DNA of 30,175 bases from Anaerotignum sp. (GCA_020024255.1 JAHHTX010000013.1:1-30175); one strand, 5' to 3'; numbered from the stretch's first letter, positions 1-8,850 are shown. A program made the numbers and translations. Notes: generated by a model from the letters alone, not told the origin.

Positions 1-224
1 ATGGTGATGTGGGGGTCAATATAGCCAAGAACGCCCCAGTCCATATCCAGAACACGGTCAATTTTAATGATATCTTTTTTTCCTGTTTTGTTGCTGGATA
101 CATTTTTCAAAATGGCAACGGAGCAGTCAAGCTCTTCCAGATGCAGAAAATGGTATAAATCCATGCTTTTGCCTGCGGTAATATGGTCAATGACAATTCC
201 GTTTTGAATGGGGTCTATTTTCAT
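1..224 (-). CDS. pyrI: Aspartate carbamoyltransferase regulatory subunit (partial, N-terminal 74 codons)
   Basis: This is the allosteric regulatory chain that binds the catalytic PyrB trimers and confers nucleotide feedback control on the first committed step of UMP synthesis. The visible part begins MKIDPIQNGIVIDHI and continues with the HITAGKSMDLYHFL segment, then NKTGKKDIIKID, which is the nucleotide-binding domain pattern of PyrI. The C-terminal zinc domain with its four cysteines lies beyond the left edge. The ATG at 224 overlaps the pyrB stop (ATGA) and has GGAGGTGG about 7 nt upstream, so translation is probably coupled to PyrB. It is the last visible gene of the pyr operon. The gene is cut by the window edge, not evidently broken. 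Confidence 0.93.
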   Translation of the reverse strand, partial: MKIDPIQNGIVIDHITAGKSMDLYHFLHLEELDCSVAILKNVSSNKTGKKDIIKIDRVLDMDWGVLGYIDPHIT

Positions 225-1141
225 GATACTTCCACCTCCAACAGTTTCAAAATCAGTGCCATACGAATATATTTGCCGTTTTGTGCCTGTTTGAAGTAGC
301 AAGCACGGCTATCCTCGTCTACACTGGTGGCAATTTCGTTTACTCTGGGCAGAGGGTGCAGAATGCAAAGGTCTTTTTTCGCATTTTTTAGCTTGTCCAG
401 CGTGAGGATATAGCTGTCTTTCAGACGAATGTAGTCGGCTTCATTAAAGAAACGTTCCTGCTGTACCCTTGTCATATACAAAATATCCAGTTTTGGCATT
501 ACTGCCTCTAAGTCACCGGTTGCTTCATAAGAAATATTTTTCTTTTCCAATACATCATGAATGATATATTCCGGCAGACATAACTCGTCTGGAGAAATCA
601 GTACAAAATGAATCCCTGTATAACGAGATAGGGCATGAATGAGGGAGTGTACTGTCCGTCCGAATTTCAAGTCGCCGCAAAGACCCACCGTTAAATTGTC
701 GAAATGTCCCTTTTCCCGTTTAATGGTTAAAAGGTCGGTTAATGTCTGTGTAGGATGGTTGTGCCCACCGTCACCTGCATTGATAATGGGTACGGGGGAG
801 TGCATAGAAGCCACCATGGGTGCACCTTCTTTGGGATGTCGCATGGCAATGATGTCTGCATAGCATCCTACAATACGCACGGTGTCGGAAACGCTTTCGC
901 CTTTTGATGCAGAACTGCTACTGGCTTCGGAGAAACCCAAAACGCTGCCGCCCAGTTCCAGCATTGCGGCTTCAAAGCTCAGGCGTGTTCTGGTGGAAGG
1001 CTCAAAAAACAGTGTTGCCAGTTTTTTTCTGCGGCAGGCTTCACAGTATTTATCGGGATTTGCAATAATATCATTTGCTGTAGCAATAAGCCCGTCAATT
1101 TCTTCTACAGTTAAATCTGTAATATCAATGAGATTCTTCAT
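221..1141 (-). CDS. pyrB: Aspartate carbamoyltransferase catalytic subunit
   Basis: The 306-residue protein joins carbamoyl phosphate and aspartate to form carbamoyl aspartate in the cytoplasm. Visible signatures are the carbamoyl-phosphate motif FEPSTRTRLSFE near residue 47, the HPTQTLTDLLTI segment near residue 128 and HPLPRV near residue 262. Length and motifs fit the PyrB type that assembles with PyrI. The start ATG at 1141 shares one base with the pyrE stop (TAATG), and a GGAGG lies about 10 nt upstream inside the end of pyrE. It is followed directly by pyrI with a 4-nt overlap. Nothing looks degraded. Confidence 0.97.
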   Translation of the reverse strand: MKNLIDITDLTVEEIDGLIATANDIIANPDKYCEACRRKKLATLFFEPSTRTRLSFEAAMLELGGSVLGFSEASSSSASKGESVSDTVRIVGCYADIIAMRHPKEGAPMVASMHSPVPIINAGDGGHNHPTQTLTDLLTIKREKGHFDNLTVGLCGDLKFGRTVHSLIHALSRYTGIHFVLISPDELCLPEYIIHDVLEKKNISYEATGDLEAVMPKLDILYMTRVQQERFFNEADYIRLKDSYILTLDKLKNAKKDLCILHPLPRVNEIATSVDEDSRACYFKQAQNGKYIRMALILKLLEVEVS

Positions 1142-1776
1142 TACCTATCAGTCCTCCAACTTTCGTCATTTGGATTATTACGGAATGCCATAAGCTTTGC
1201 AATATCGGATTCCTTAATATAGCCTTCTTCTGCAGCTACTTCTGCAACAGCATCAAAATTGGAGAGGCTGACATTTTTTACATTGGCTTCAGCCAGACGA
1301 TCCAGACCTTTTTTCATGCCATAGGTAAAGATGCTGACAATACCCAGAACCTCTGCTCCCGCTTCACGAAGTACATTAACTACTTCGATGGCACTGCCGG
1401 CTGTAGAGATTAAATCTTCTACCACAACAACCTTTTGACCTTTTTCCAGTTTGCCTTCAATCTGGTTATGTCTGCCATGGTCTTTATGTCCGGAGCGAAC
1501 ATATCCCATAGGCATATCCAGAATATGCCCTACAATGGCAGCGTGAGCTATGCCTGCTGTACTTGTTCCCATAAGAACTTCGCAGTCAGGGTATTCTTTT
1601 TTAATTGTTTCTGCCAGTGCATTTTCAATGCGTGTCCGCACGGCAGGAGCCGTCAATGTCAGGCGGTTGTCACAATAAATCGGGCTTTGGATACCGCTTG
1701 CCCATGTAAAAGGTTCTTCTGGACGCAGAAATACTGCACCAATGGATAACAGGTCTTTTGCAATCTGTTTTTTCAT
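1141..1776 (-). CDS. pyrE: Orotate phosphoribosyltransferase
   Basis: This 211-residue enzyme converts orotate and PRPP to OMP, the fifth step of UMP synthesis. The PRPP-binding motif is visible as VVVVEDLISTAGSA, and an orotate/PRPP loop lies around YVRSGHKDHGRHNQIEG. The start chosen is the ATG at 1776, with TAGGAGGCG about 8 nt upstream and the KKQIAKDLLSIGAV beginning typical of the family. An ATG at 1809 would add an 11-residue basic extension without a better ribosome site. The start overlaps the pyrF stop (ATGA), and the stop overlaps the pyrB start by one base. Confidence 0.96.
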   Translation of the reverse strand: MKKQIAKDLLSIGAVFLRPEEPFTWASGIQSPIYCDNRLTLTAPAVRTRIENALAETIKKEYPDCEVLMGTSTAGIAHAAIVGHILDMPMGYVRSGHKDHGRHNQIEGKLEKGQKVVVVEDLISTAGSAIEVVNVLREAGAEVLGIVSIFTYGMKKGLDRLAEANVKNVSLSNFDAVAEVAAEEGYIKESDIAKLMAFRNNPNDESWRTDR

Positions 1777-2483
1777 GCTTTTTCGCCTCCTAAAAATTCT
1801 GAAACACATCTTCTATATGCGGCAACAGGATCTGCTGCCTGTGTAATGGGACGTCCAACAACAATATAGTCGGAACCCAGTTCTCTTGCTTTTTCCGGTG
1901 TTGTGATACGCACCTGATCGCCTTTGTCCCCGTCAGCAAAACGTACACCGGGGGTAATGGTTAAGAAGTCTTTGCCACAAACCGCTTTAACCTTACCTGC
2001 TTCCAGAGGAGAGCAAACAACGCCGTCTAAACCGGCAGCTTTTGTATTTTTTGCATAGTGCATAACTACTTCATCAAGAGGCTGAGAGATTAAGAGGTCA
2101 TTCTGCATCCGCTCCTCACTGGTAGAAGTCAGCTGGGTTACGGCAATGAGCAGGGGGCGTGTTCCGTCAGGATGTGTCAACCCCTCCTTTGCCGCCTCCA
2201 TCATGGCGATAGTGCCTGCTGCGTGTACATTGCAAAGGTCAACGTCCAGATTGGACAGAACAGCCATCGCTTTTTTTACGGTATTGGGAATATCATGGAG
2301 TTTCAGATCCAAGAAAATCTTGTGCCCTCTTGCTTTTAATTCCCGTACAATATCTGGCCCTGCCGCATAGAACAATTCCATGCCGATTTTCAAAAAAGGT
2401 TTTTCCTCTGTAAATTTATCTAAGAAGGAAAGGAGTTCTTCTTTTCCATGAAAATCACAGGCGATGATGACATCTTTACTCAT
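1773..2483 (-). CDS. pyrF: Orotidine 5'-phosphate decarboxylase
   Basis: The 236-residue enzyme decarboxylates OMP to UMP, the last step of the de novo pathway. The catalytic D-x-K-x-x-D motif is visible in FLDLKLHDIPNT, followed by NVHAAG and, near the C-terminus, IVVGRPI, the phosphate-binding part of the barrel. The length matches the short bacterial form (pyrF group I). The start at 2483 (MSKDVIIACDF) has GGAGGTG about 8 nt upstream. An in-frame start at 2498 lies inside pyrD and is less likely. The start codon overlaps the last 8 nt of pyrD and the stop overlaps pyrE, indicating translational coupling. Confidence 0.97.
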   Translation of the reverse strand: MSKDVIIACDFHGKEELLSFLDKFTEEKPFLKIGMELFYAAGPDIVRELKARGHKIFLDLKLHDIPNTVKKAMAVLSNLDVDLCNVHAAGTIAMMEAAKEGLTHPDGTRPLLIAVTQLTSTSEERMQNDLLISQPLDEVVMHYAKNTKAAGLDGVVCSPLEAGKVKAVCGKDFLTITPGVRFADGDKGDQVRITTPEKARELGSDYIVVGRPITQAADPVAAYRRCVSEFLGGEKA

Positions 2484-3393
2484 TATGTGCACCTCCAATG
2501 ATAGTTTTCAAGTCTTCTATGTTGTACCGATTCATTACATCAGGCAATTCTTCAATAATTTTTTTACAGATAAAGGGGTCTACCAAATTGGCAGCACCTA
2601 TCTGAACTGCTGTTGCACCTGCCAGCATCATTTCCAATACGTCCTCCGCAGAGGAAACACCGCCCATACCAATGACAGGTATGTTTACAGCTTTGGAAAC
2701 TTCATAAACCATTCGCAAGGCAACAGGGAAGATTGCACTACCGGAAAATCCCCCCATTTTATTGGCAACAACCGGACGCTTTGTTTTTAAATCTATTCGC
2801 ATGCCCATAATAGTATTGATCAAACTGATGCCGTCTGCACCTGCTTCCTCACAAGCTTTTGCAACAGCAGCAATGTCTGTGACATTGGGACTTAATTTCA
2901 TATAGACAGGTTTTGTAGTAACAGCTTTGACGGCACGGGTTACTTCCGCTGCAGCTTCAGGGCTTGTGCCGAATGCCATGCCCCCGTGATGTACATTGGG
3001 ACAGCTTACATTGACTTCGATGATGCCTACCTGTTCTTCTTTATCAATCTTTTCACAGCAGTAAGCGTATTCCTCTATTGAAAAACCACTGATATTGGCA
3101 ATGACCGGTTTATGAAAACATTGTTTCATTTTAGGCAGTTCTTCTGCAATCACTTTTTCGATGCCGGGATTCTGCAAACCTACTGCGTTTATCAATCCTG
3201 CTGTACATTCTGCAATACGGGGTGTGGGATTGCCGAAACGAGGTTCTTTTGTGGTTCCTTTGAAAGAGAAGGAACCAAGGATATTGATGTCATACAGCTC
3301 TGCAAATTCATAGCCGTAGCCGAAAGTACCACTGGCAGGAATAATGGGGTTATCCAATGTAAGTCCGCTCAGGGTAACTTTTGTGTTTACCAT
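2476..3393 (-). CDS. pyrD: Dihydroorotate dehydrogenase, catalytic subunit (class 1B)
   Basis: This 305-residue FMN protein oxidises dihydroorotate to orotate. The class 1B assignment follows from the catalytic cysteine in INVSCPNVHHGG and from the electron-transfer partner pyrK directly upstream in the operon; the pair passes electrons to NAD+. The N-terminal SGLTLDNPIIPASGTFGYG and the IGMGGV and GATAVQIGAA segments are typical FMN and phosphate-binding parts. The start ATG at 3393 has AAGGAGG about 7 nt upstream; the frame continues open to 3432, but that extension has no family resemblance. The start overlaps the pyrK stop by 7 nt. Confidence 0.97.
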   Translation of the reverse strand: MVNTKVTLSGLTLDNPIIPASGTFGYGYEFAELYDINILGSFSFKGTTKEPRFGNPTPRIAECTAGLINAVGLQNPGIEKVIAEELPKMKQCFHKPVIANISGFSIEEYAYCCEKIDKEEQVGIIEVNVSCPNVHHGGMAFGTSPEAAAEVTRAVKAVTTKPVYMKLSPNVTDIAAVAKACEEAGADGISLINTIMGMRIDLKTKRPVVANKMGGFSGSAIFPVALRMVYEVSKAVNIPVIGMGGVSSAEDVLEMMLAGATAVQIGAANLVDPFICKKIIEELPDVMNRYNIEDLKTIIGGAHNE

Positions 3394-4121
3394 ATGATTT
3401 CCTCCTTTTCCAGTACAGGGCCATCTTTGCAAATGCGTTTTGTACCATATTTTGTTTTACAGCTGCATCCCATGCACGCACCGAATCCGCATCCCATGCG
3501 TTCTTCAAAACTGAGCTGACCACTTGTTATGGTGGTATCCGATACGGCTTTCAGCATGGCTTCGGGACCACAGGCATAGAAGTAGCTGTAATCGGAAAGG
3601 GATTTTATGATATCTGTGACAAAGCCTTTTGTACCAAGGGAGCCGTCTTCCGTTGCAATATGTACAACTGCACCCAGTTCACGAAACTCATTTGCATAGA
3701 ATTCTTCTTTTTTGGTACGGAAACCCAGTATGACAATGGGTTTTTTCTTTTGTTTGATGAGATCTTTTGCCAGACGATACATAGGCGGAACACCTACACC
3801 GCCGCCAATCAGCAGGGGAGTTTGTCCGCTTTTTTCTATGTCGTAGCCATTGCCAAGACCGGTTAAAACGTCAAGGGGCATGCCTGTTGGTAAAGTGGAA
3901 AGACAATGAGTCCCTTTCCCTACAACTTTATAAAGGATTGTAACAGTTTTTTCATCGTAGTCACATACAGAAATGGGACGACGAAGAAAAAAACCATCTA
4001 ATTTGATATTGATAAACTGACCCGGTGTGGTAATGGCAGAAGTATCTCCTGCCATTACCATTTTCAGTACCGAGTCTGTTAAGTGTTGATTGCTTTTTAT
4101 AGTAAAGATGGATTGATTCAA
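3387..4121 (-). CDS. pyrK: Dihydroorotate dehydrogenase B electron-transfer subunit (FAD, [2Fe-2S])
   Basis: The 244-residue PyrK carries FAD and a [2Fe-2S] cluster and moves electrons from PyrD to NAD+. The FAD motif RRPISVCDYD lies near residue 48, the NAD-binding GGGVGVPP near residue 107, and the four cluster cysteines near the C-terminus in ERMGCGFGACMGCSCK plus the later ICKDG. The start is a TTG at 4121, with AGGAGG six nt upstream and no better ATG; the residue sequence then reads NQSIFTIKSN. It follows carB by 15 nt and overlaps pyrD by 7 nt. Confidence 0.95.
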   Translation of the reverse strand: MNQSIFTIKSNQHLTDSVLKMVMAGDTSAITTPGQFINIKLDGFFLRRPISVCDYDEKTVTILYKVVGKGTHCLSTLPTGMPLDVLTGLGNGYDIEKSGQTPLLIGGGVGVPPMYRLAKDLIKQKKKPIVILGFRTKKEEFYANEFRELGAVVHIATEDGSLGTKGFVTDIIKSLSDYSYFYACGPEAMLKAVSDTTITSGQLSFEERMGCGFGACMGCSCKTKYGTKRICKDGPVLEKEEIIW

Positions 4122-4136
4122 AACAAACCTCCTGCT

Positions 4137-7100
4137 TTATGCGTCAATAGTTGAGATGCACAGAGTTGTTTCTTCCAGAACATCTAGAAGAACTCTTACC
4201 GTATCCAATGCGGTAAACATGGTAACATTGTTTTCCACGGCACATTGGCGGATTTCCCAACCGTCATTCATTTCTTTGTCGGAATTGATATCTCTGGTGT
4301 TGATAACATAGGAAACATAACCATGACGGATAGATTCGATGATTTCATCACTGCCTTCACTGATCTTTGCTCTGATTCTGGTACGGATACCATGCTCTTT
4401 CAAAAATGCGGCAGTACCCTTTGTTGCTTCAATGTTAAAGCCCAATTCATAGAAACGGCGAATCAGGGGAAGAGCTTCTTCCTTGTCTTTATCTGCAATA
4501 GTAGCAAATACTGTGCCATAGTTCAGAATGTGCATACCAGATGCCTGTAATGCTTTGTACAAAGCACGGTTTAACTTGTTGTCGTAGCCAATGGCTTCCC
4601 CTGTGGATTTCATTTCGGGGGACAGATAGGTGTCCATTCCGTGAAGTTTGGAGAAGGAGAATGCAGGAACTTTTACATACCATCTCTGTTTTTCGTTGGG
4701 ATAGATGCCGAAAATGCCTTGCTCCTTTAAGGTTTTGCCAAGAATGACAAGTGTGGCAATGTCTGCCAGAGAATAACCTGTTGCCTTGGACAGGAAAGGA
4801 ACGGTTCTGGAAGAACGTGGATTTACTTCGATTACATAGACATCATCGTTTTTTGCGACAATAAACTGAATGTTAAACAAACCACGAATACCGATACCCA
4901 GACCAAGTTTCTTTGTGTATTCCAAAATTTTGCCCTTTGCTTTTGCAGATACGCTGAAGGTAGGGTATACGCTGATGGAGTCACCGGAGTGGATACCAGT
5001 ACGTTCTACGTGTTCCATGATACCGGGAACAAATACATCATAACCGTCACATACAGCGTCTACTTCCAATTCCTTACCTTGAATATATTTGTCTACCAAT
5101 ACAGGCTGATCTTCATTGATTTCTACTGCTGTTTTTAGGTAAGTGCGGAGTGCATCTTCGTTTGCCACAATCTGCATGGCACGGCCGCCCAAAACGTAGC
5201 TGGGGCGTACCAGTACAGGATAGCCGATTTCCGCTGCTGCTTTCACACCATCTTCAATATTGGTAACCGCATGACCTTTTGGCTGTGGAATGTTCAGTTC
5301 CTCCATGATTTTTTCAAAGGAATCTCTGTTTTCTGCCCGTTCAATGGCTGCAACATCTGTACCAATGATGGTAACTCCACGTTCCATCAGGGGCTGAGCC
5401 AGATTGATGGCAGTCTGCCCACCAAGGGAAGCGATGATACCCATAGGTTTTTCCAACTCCACGATATTCATAACGTCTTCTACAGTCAGTGGTTCAAAGT
5501 ATAATTTGTCACTGGTGGTATAGTCTGTGGATACGGTTTCTGGGTTGTTGTTGATAATGATGGATTCGTAACCATACTCTTTGATGGTGGTAACAGCGTG
5601 TACAGTGGAATAGTCAAATTCTACACCTTGTCCAATACGAATGGGACCGGAACCCAATACAATGATTTTCTTTTTGTCGCTGATACGGGATTCGTTGCCA
5701 TCTTCATAAGTTGAGTAGAAGTAGGGAATATAACCGCCACAGCCGCTTGTTTCAATCATTTTATAAGCAGGGAACAGATTCATGTCTTTTCTCAGATTGA
5801 AAATTTCTGTTTCCTTGCAGTCCCAGAGAGATGCAATATACTGGTCGGAAAAACCAATTTTCTTTGCTTCTGTCAGCAAAGCTTTATCATATTTATTGTC
5901 TTTCAGTTTCTGCTCGTAGTCTACAATGTGTTTTAAGCATTCCAAGAAGAATACCGTAATCTTTGTTGCATCGAAGATTTTGTCCAGTGATACACCGTTT
6001 CGGATGAGCTGTGCAATGGCATAGATACGGTCGTCAGGACTTTCTGCAATATAGGAAAGCAGTTCATCGTTTGGTGTATCATCGAATTTTGCCATATGCA
6101 GATGGCAGACACCGATTTCCAAAGAACGCATGGATTTCAAAAGTGCTTCTTCTACGGTTTTGCCAATACCCATAACTTCTCCTGTCGCTTTCATCTGTGT
6201 GCCAAGGGTATTTGCAGCTGTTGCAAATTTGTCGAAGGGGAAACGGGGCATTTTGGCTACAATGTAGTCAAGCTGTGGCTCAAAATTTGCATTTGTTTCG
6301 GAGATTTTGATTTCGTCCAATGTCATGCCTACAGCAATTTTTGCTGTCACTCTTGCAATGGGATATCCGCTTGCTTTGGAAGCCAGTGCGGAAGAACGGG
6401 AAACACGAGGGTTTACCTCAATCAGATAATACTGAGAAGAGTTGGGATCAAGAGCAAACTGCACATTGCAACCACCTTCAATTTTCAGGGAACGGATGAT
6501 TTTCAATGCACTGTCCTTCAGCATATGGAAATCGTGGTCATTTAGTGTGAGGATTGGTGCAACAACAATGGAGTCGCCTGTGTGTACACCAACGGGGTCG
6601 ATATTTTCCATGCCGCAGATGGCAATGGCTTGGTCTGTGCCATCACGCATAACTTCAAATTCAATTTCTTTATAGCCTTTTACGCTCTTTTCCACCAACA
6701 CCTGATGAACAGGGGAAAGTTTCAGTGCGTTTTCCATAATTTCAATCAGTTCTTTTTCATTGTTGGCAAAGCCACCACCGGTGCCGCCCAATGTGAAAGC
6801 AGGACGAAGCACAACAGGATAGCCGATTTTGTTTGCTGCTTCAATGGCTTCTTCAACAGAATAGGTAATCTGGGAAGGGATAACGGGCTCTCCGATATTT
6901 TGACACAGTTCTTTAAACAGTTCTCTGTCTTCGGCACGTTCGATACTTTCACAGCTTGTGCCGAGCAGCTCTACTTGGCACTCTCTCAGAATCCCTTTCT
7001 TTTCCAGCTGCATAGCAAGGTTCAGACCGGTTTGACCGCCGATACCGGGCAGAATTGCATCAGGACGCTCATAGCGGAGGATTTTTGCCACATATTCCAG

Positions 7101-7310
7101 TGTCAAAGGTTCCATATAAACTTTATCCGCAATGGTGGTATCCGTCATGATGGTTGCAGGGTTTGAGTTTACCAGTACCACCTCAAAGCCTTCTTCTTTT
7201 AGGGCAAGACACGCTTGTGTGCCTGCGTAGTCAAATTCCGCAGCCTGTCCAATAACAATAGGACCGGAGCCGATAATCAGGATTTTTTTCAGGTCAGTTC
7301 TCTTTGGCAT
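4137..7310 (-). CDS. carB: Carbamoyl-phosphate synthase large subunit
   Basis: This 1057-residue synthetase makes carbamoyl phosphate from bicarbonate, ammonia and two ATP. Both ATP-grasp halves are visible, each opening with the same pattern (IGSGPIVIGQAAEFDY near residue 13 and LGSGPIRIGQGVEFDY near residue 555). The internal duplication is therefore intact, and a C-terminal allosteric MGS-like domain occupies roughly residues 930-1057. The length is normal. The ATG at 7310 has AAGGAGG about 10 nt upstream. The small glutaminase subunit gene carA, usually adjacent, is not present in this window and must be sought elsewhere. Confidence 0.97.
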   Translation of the reverse strand: MPKRTDLKKILIIGSGPIVIGQAAEFDYAGTQACLALKEEGFEVVLVNSNPATIMTDTTIADKVYMEPLTLEYVAKILRYERPDAILPGIGGQTGLNLAMQLEKKGILRECQVELLGTSCESIERAEDRELFKELCQNIGEPVIPSQITYSVEEAIEAANKIGYPVVLRPAFTLGGTGGGFANNEKELIEIMENALKLSPVHQVLVEKSVKGYKEIEFEVMRDGTDQAIAICGMENIDPVGVHTGDSIVVAPILTLNDHDFHMLKDSALKIIRSLKIEGGCNVQFALDPNSSQYYLIEVNPRVSRSSALASKASGYPIARVTAKIAVGMTLDEIKISETNANFEPQLDYIVAKMPRFPFDKFATAANTLGTQMKATGEVMGIGKTVEEALLKSMRSLEIGVCHLHMAKFDDTPNDELLSYIAESPDDRIYAIAQLIRNGVSLDKIFDATKITVFFLECLKHIVDYEQKLKDNKYDKALLTEAKKIGFSDQYIASLWDCKETEIFNLRKDMNLFPAYKMIETSGCGGYIPYFYSTYEDGNESRISDKKKIIVLGSGPIRIGQGVEFDYSTVHAVTTIKEYGYESIIINNNPETVSTDYTTSDKLYFEPLTVEDVMNIVELEKPMGIIASLGGQTAINLAQPLMERGVTIIGTDVAAIERAENRDSFEKIMEELNIPQPKGHAVTNIEDGVKAAAEIGYPVLVRPSYVLGGRAMQIVANEDALRTYLKTAVEINEDQPVLVDKYIQGKELEVDAVCDGYDVFVPGIMEHVERTGIHSGDSISVYPTFSVSAKAKGKILEYTKKLGLGIGIRGLFNIQFIVAKNDDVYVIEVNPRSSRTVPFLSKATGYSLADIATLVILGKTLKEQGIFGIYPNEKQRWYVKVPAFSFSKLHGMDTYLSPEMKSTGEAIGYDNKLNRALYKALQASGMHILNYGTVFATIADKDKEEALPLIRRFYELGFNIEATKGTAAFLKEHGIRTRIRAKISEGSDEIIESIRHGYVSYVINTRDINSDKEMNDGWEIRQCAVENNVTMFTALDTVRVLLDVLEETTLCISTIDA

Positions 7311-7340
7311 ATTCGCAATTCCTCCTTAAAATAATTATCA

Positions 7341-7353
7341 TCATTTGAAATGA
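7341..7353. promoter_or_regulatory. 13-bp perfect palindrome in the pyrC-carB gap
   Basis: TCATTTGAAATGA is an exact odd palindrome in the 70-nt pyrC-carB spacer. On the minus strand a GATAAT hexamer lies just downstream of it, with a poor -35 (TTACTG) 17 nt earlier. It could be an operator at a weak internal promoter, but a palindrome this short in AT-rich DNA may be chance. Confidence 0.25.
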
Positions 7354-7380
7354 AATCAGTAACAATTTATCGTACCATTT

Positions 7381-8679
7381 TTACAGCTTTTTTGCAAATA
7401 TATCTAATGTTGTGTCTGCTTTGTCCCAAAAGGCAGGTTTGCCTTGAAACAATGTCAATTTGCATTTTCCGAAAACCTCTCTGCCTGCAAAGGGTGTGCT
7501 TCTGCCCTTAGAAAGGAAGGTTTCCGGATCAACAGTATAGGACGCTGTAAGGTCGTATACTGTCAGGTTTGCAGGCATTCCCACAGCCAAAGGTGAGCCG
7601 ATGCCAAAACGTTTGGCAGGGTTAGTGTGCATAAGGCTAATGAGTTTCTCTAAAGATAGGATACCCTTTTTCACCAGTTCTGTATACAGAATAGGGAAAG
7701 CAGTTTCCAATCCTACGACACCCATCATGCTGTGTGCCAGTCCTTTGCTTTTTTCTTCCAAAGTGTGTGGTGCATGGTCTGTGGCAATCATGTCGATGGT
7801 GCCGTCTTCTATCCCTGCCAAAAGGGCATCTTGGTCTGCTTTGCTTCTGAGGGGCGGATTCATTTTAAACCGTCCGTCCTCTTGCAAATCCATTTCCGTA
7901 AACACAAGATAATGGGGTGCTGTTTCGCAGGAAACGGGCAAGCCTTCTTTTTTTGCTTGCCGAATAAGTTCCACACTTTCTTTTGTGGAAATATGGCAGA
8001 CATGATAGTCGCAGCCTGTTTCCCGAACGAGTTCCAAGTCACGCTCTACCTGTTTCCACTCACTTTCAGAACAGATACCTTTGTGACCGTGGGCGGCAGC
8101 ATAAGCACCATCATGGATATATCCACCATGCAAAAGCGCATTGACTTCACAATGAGCAGCTACGATTTTATCATATTTTTTTACGATTTTCATTGCTTCT
8201 CTCATCATTTCATCATTTTGTACACCACGCCCATCATCAGAAAAGGCACAGACATCCTGATAAATCTCGTCGAAGTCTGCCAGTTCCAGACCTTTTTCAC
8301 CTTTTGTGATTGCACCATAAGGCAAAACCTCAATGCGTGCTGCTTTTCGGATAGCGTCCAATTGTGGTTCCAATGTCTCTTTACAGTCTGGCACGGGTTT
8401 TAGGTTTGGCATGGCACAGATGGTGGTAAAACCACCATGGGCTGCGGCAAGGGAGCCTGTTTCAATGGTTTCTTTATAAAAAAATCCCGGTTCTCTCAGA
8501 TGTGTATGGACATCAATCAAACCGGGAAATATCACATAACCCTCCAAATCAAAAACAACGCTGCCATTTTCAGGGGCTGCGGCGGAGATATTGGAAATCT
8601 TGTCATTGTCAATAAATACGTTGGTTTTTACAAATTCGTCCTGCAGAAATACCTTTGCATTGGATAAAATGTACTTCAA
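7381..8679 (-). CDS. pyrC: Dihydroorotase (class I)
   Basis: The 432-residue zinc amidohydrolase cyclises carbamoyl aspartate to dihydroorotate. Metal-binding and catalytic signatures are all visible: DVHTHLREPG near residue 56, AHCE near residue 175, CHIS near residue 228 and ATDHAPHT near residue 299. The length and the HTHLREPG form place it with class I dihydroorotases. The start is a TTG at 8679 preceded by AAAGGAG at a spacing of about 9 nt; no ATG lies at a suitable position. It is the first gene of the pyr transcript, about 55 nt from the predicted transcription start. The unusual start codon may lower the expression of the leading gene. Confidence 0.96.
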   Translation of the reverse strand: MKYILSNAKVFLQDEFVKTNVFIDNDKISNISAAAPENGSVVFDLEGYVIFPGLIDVHTHLREPGFFYKETIETGSLAAAHGGFTTICAMPNLKPVPDCKETLEPQLDAIRKAARIEVLPYGAITKGEKGLELADFDEIYQDVCAFSDDGRGVQNDEMMREAMKIVKKYDKIVAAHCEVNALLHGGYIHDGAYAAAHGHKGICSESEWKQVERDLELVRETGCDYHVCHISTKESVELIRQAKKEGLPVSCETAPHYLVFTEMDLQEDGRFKMNPPLRSKADQDALLAGIEDGTIDMIATDHAPHTLEEKSKGLAHSMMGVVGLETAFPILYTELVKKGILSLEKLISLMHTNPAKRFGIGSPLAVGMPANLTVYDLTASYTVDPETFLSKGRSTPFAGREVFGKCKLTLFQGKPAFWDKADTTLDIFAKKL

Positions 8680-8728
8680 TGTATTTTGCTCCTTTCTTCT
8701 CTATGGGGTGTCATTGGATATTTCTTTA

Positions 8729-8769
8729 CAAATTGTCAATAGTGTAGCACAAGGTTTTTATGATGTCAA
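8729..8769 (-). promoter_or_regulatory. pyr operon promoter and initially transcribed region
   Basis: On the minus strand TTGACA (8769-8764) is followed after exactly 17 nt by TACACT (8746-8741), the latter preceded by TGC as an extended -10. Six nt further lies AATTTG (8734-8729), placing +1 at or near 8734. GACAATTTG around the start resembles, from memory, the UTP-sensitive E. coli pyrBI start. The leader of about 55 nt to the pyrC TTG shows no terminator or PyrR-type hairpin. Confidence 0.75.
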
Positions 8770-8802
8770 GCACTTCTTTTGCCGAAAAATGATTTCCTTT
8801 CA

Positions 8803-8832
8803 TTGACAGCCTGTAAAAAAATATGATAGACT
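8803..8832 (+). promoter_or_regulatory. Candidate pur operon promoter
   Basis: A perfect -35 TTGACA at 8803-8808 is followed by AT-rich DNA with an imperfect -10, best read as TAGACT at 8827-8832 (18-nt spacing) or GATAGA at 8825-8830 (16-nt spacing). It sits about 20 nt before the riboswitch P1 stem, the right place to drive it. The -10 assignment is uncertain. Confidence 0.5.
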
Positions 8833-8850
8833 GAGTGTGTCAAATAAAGC

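Noticed and set aside
8680..8734. PyrR-dependent attenuator in the pyr leader
   Set aside because: The leader is about 55 nt, with no terminator stem, T-tract or recognisable PyrR binding loop.
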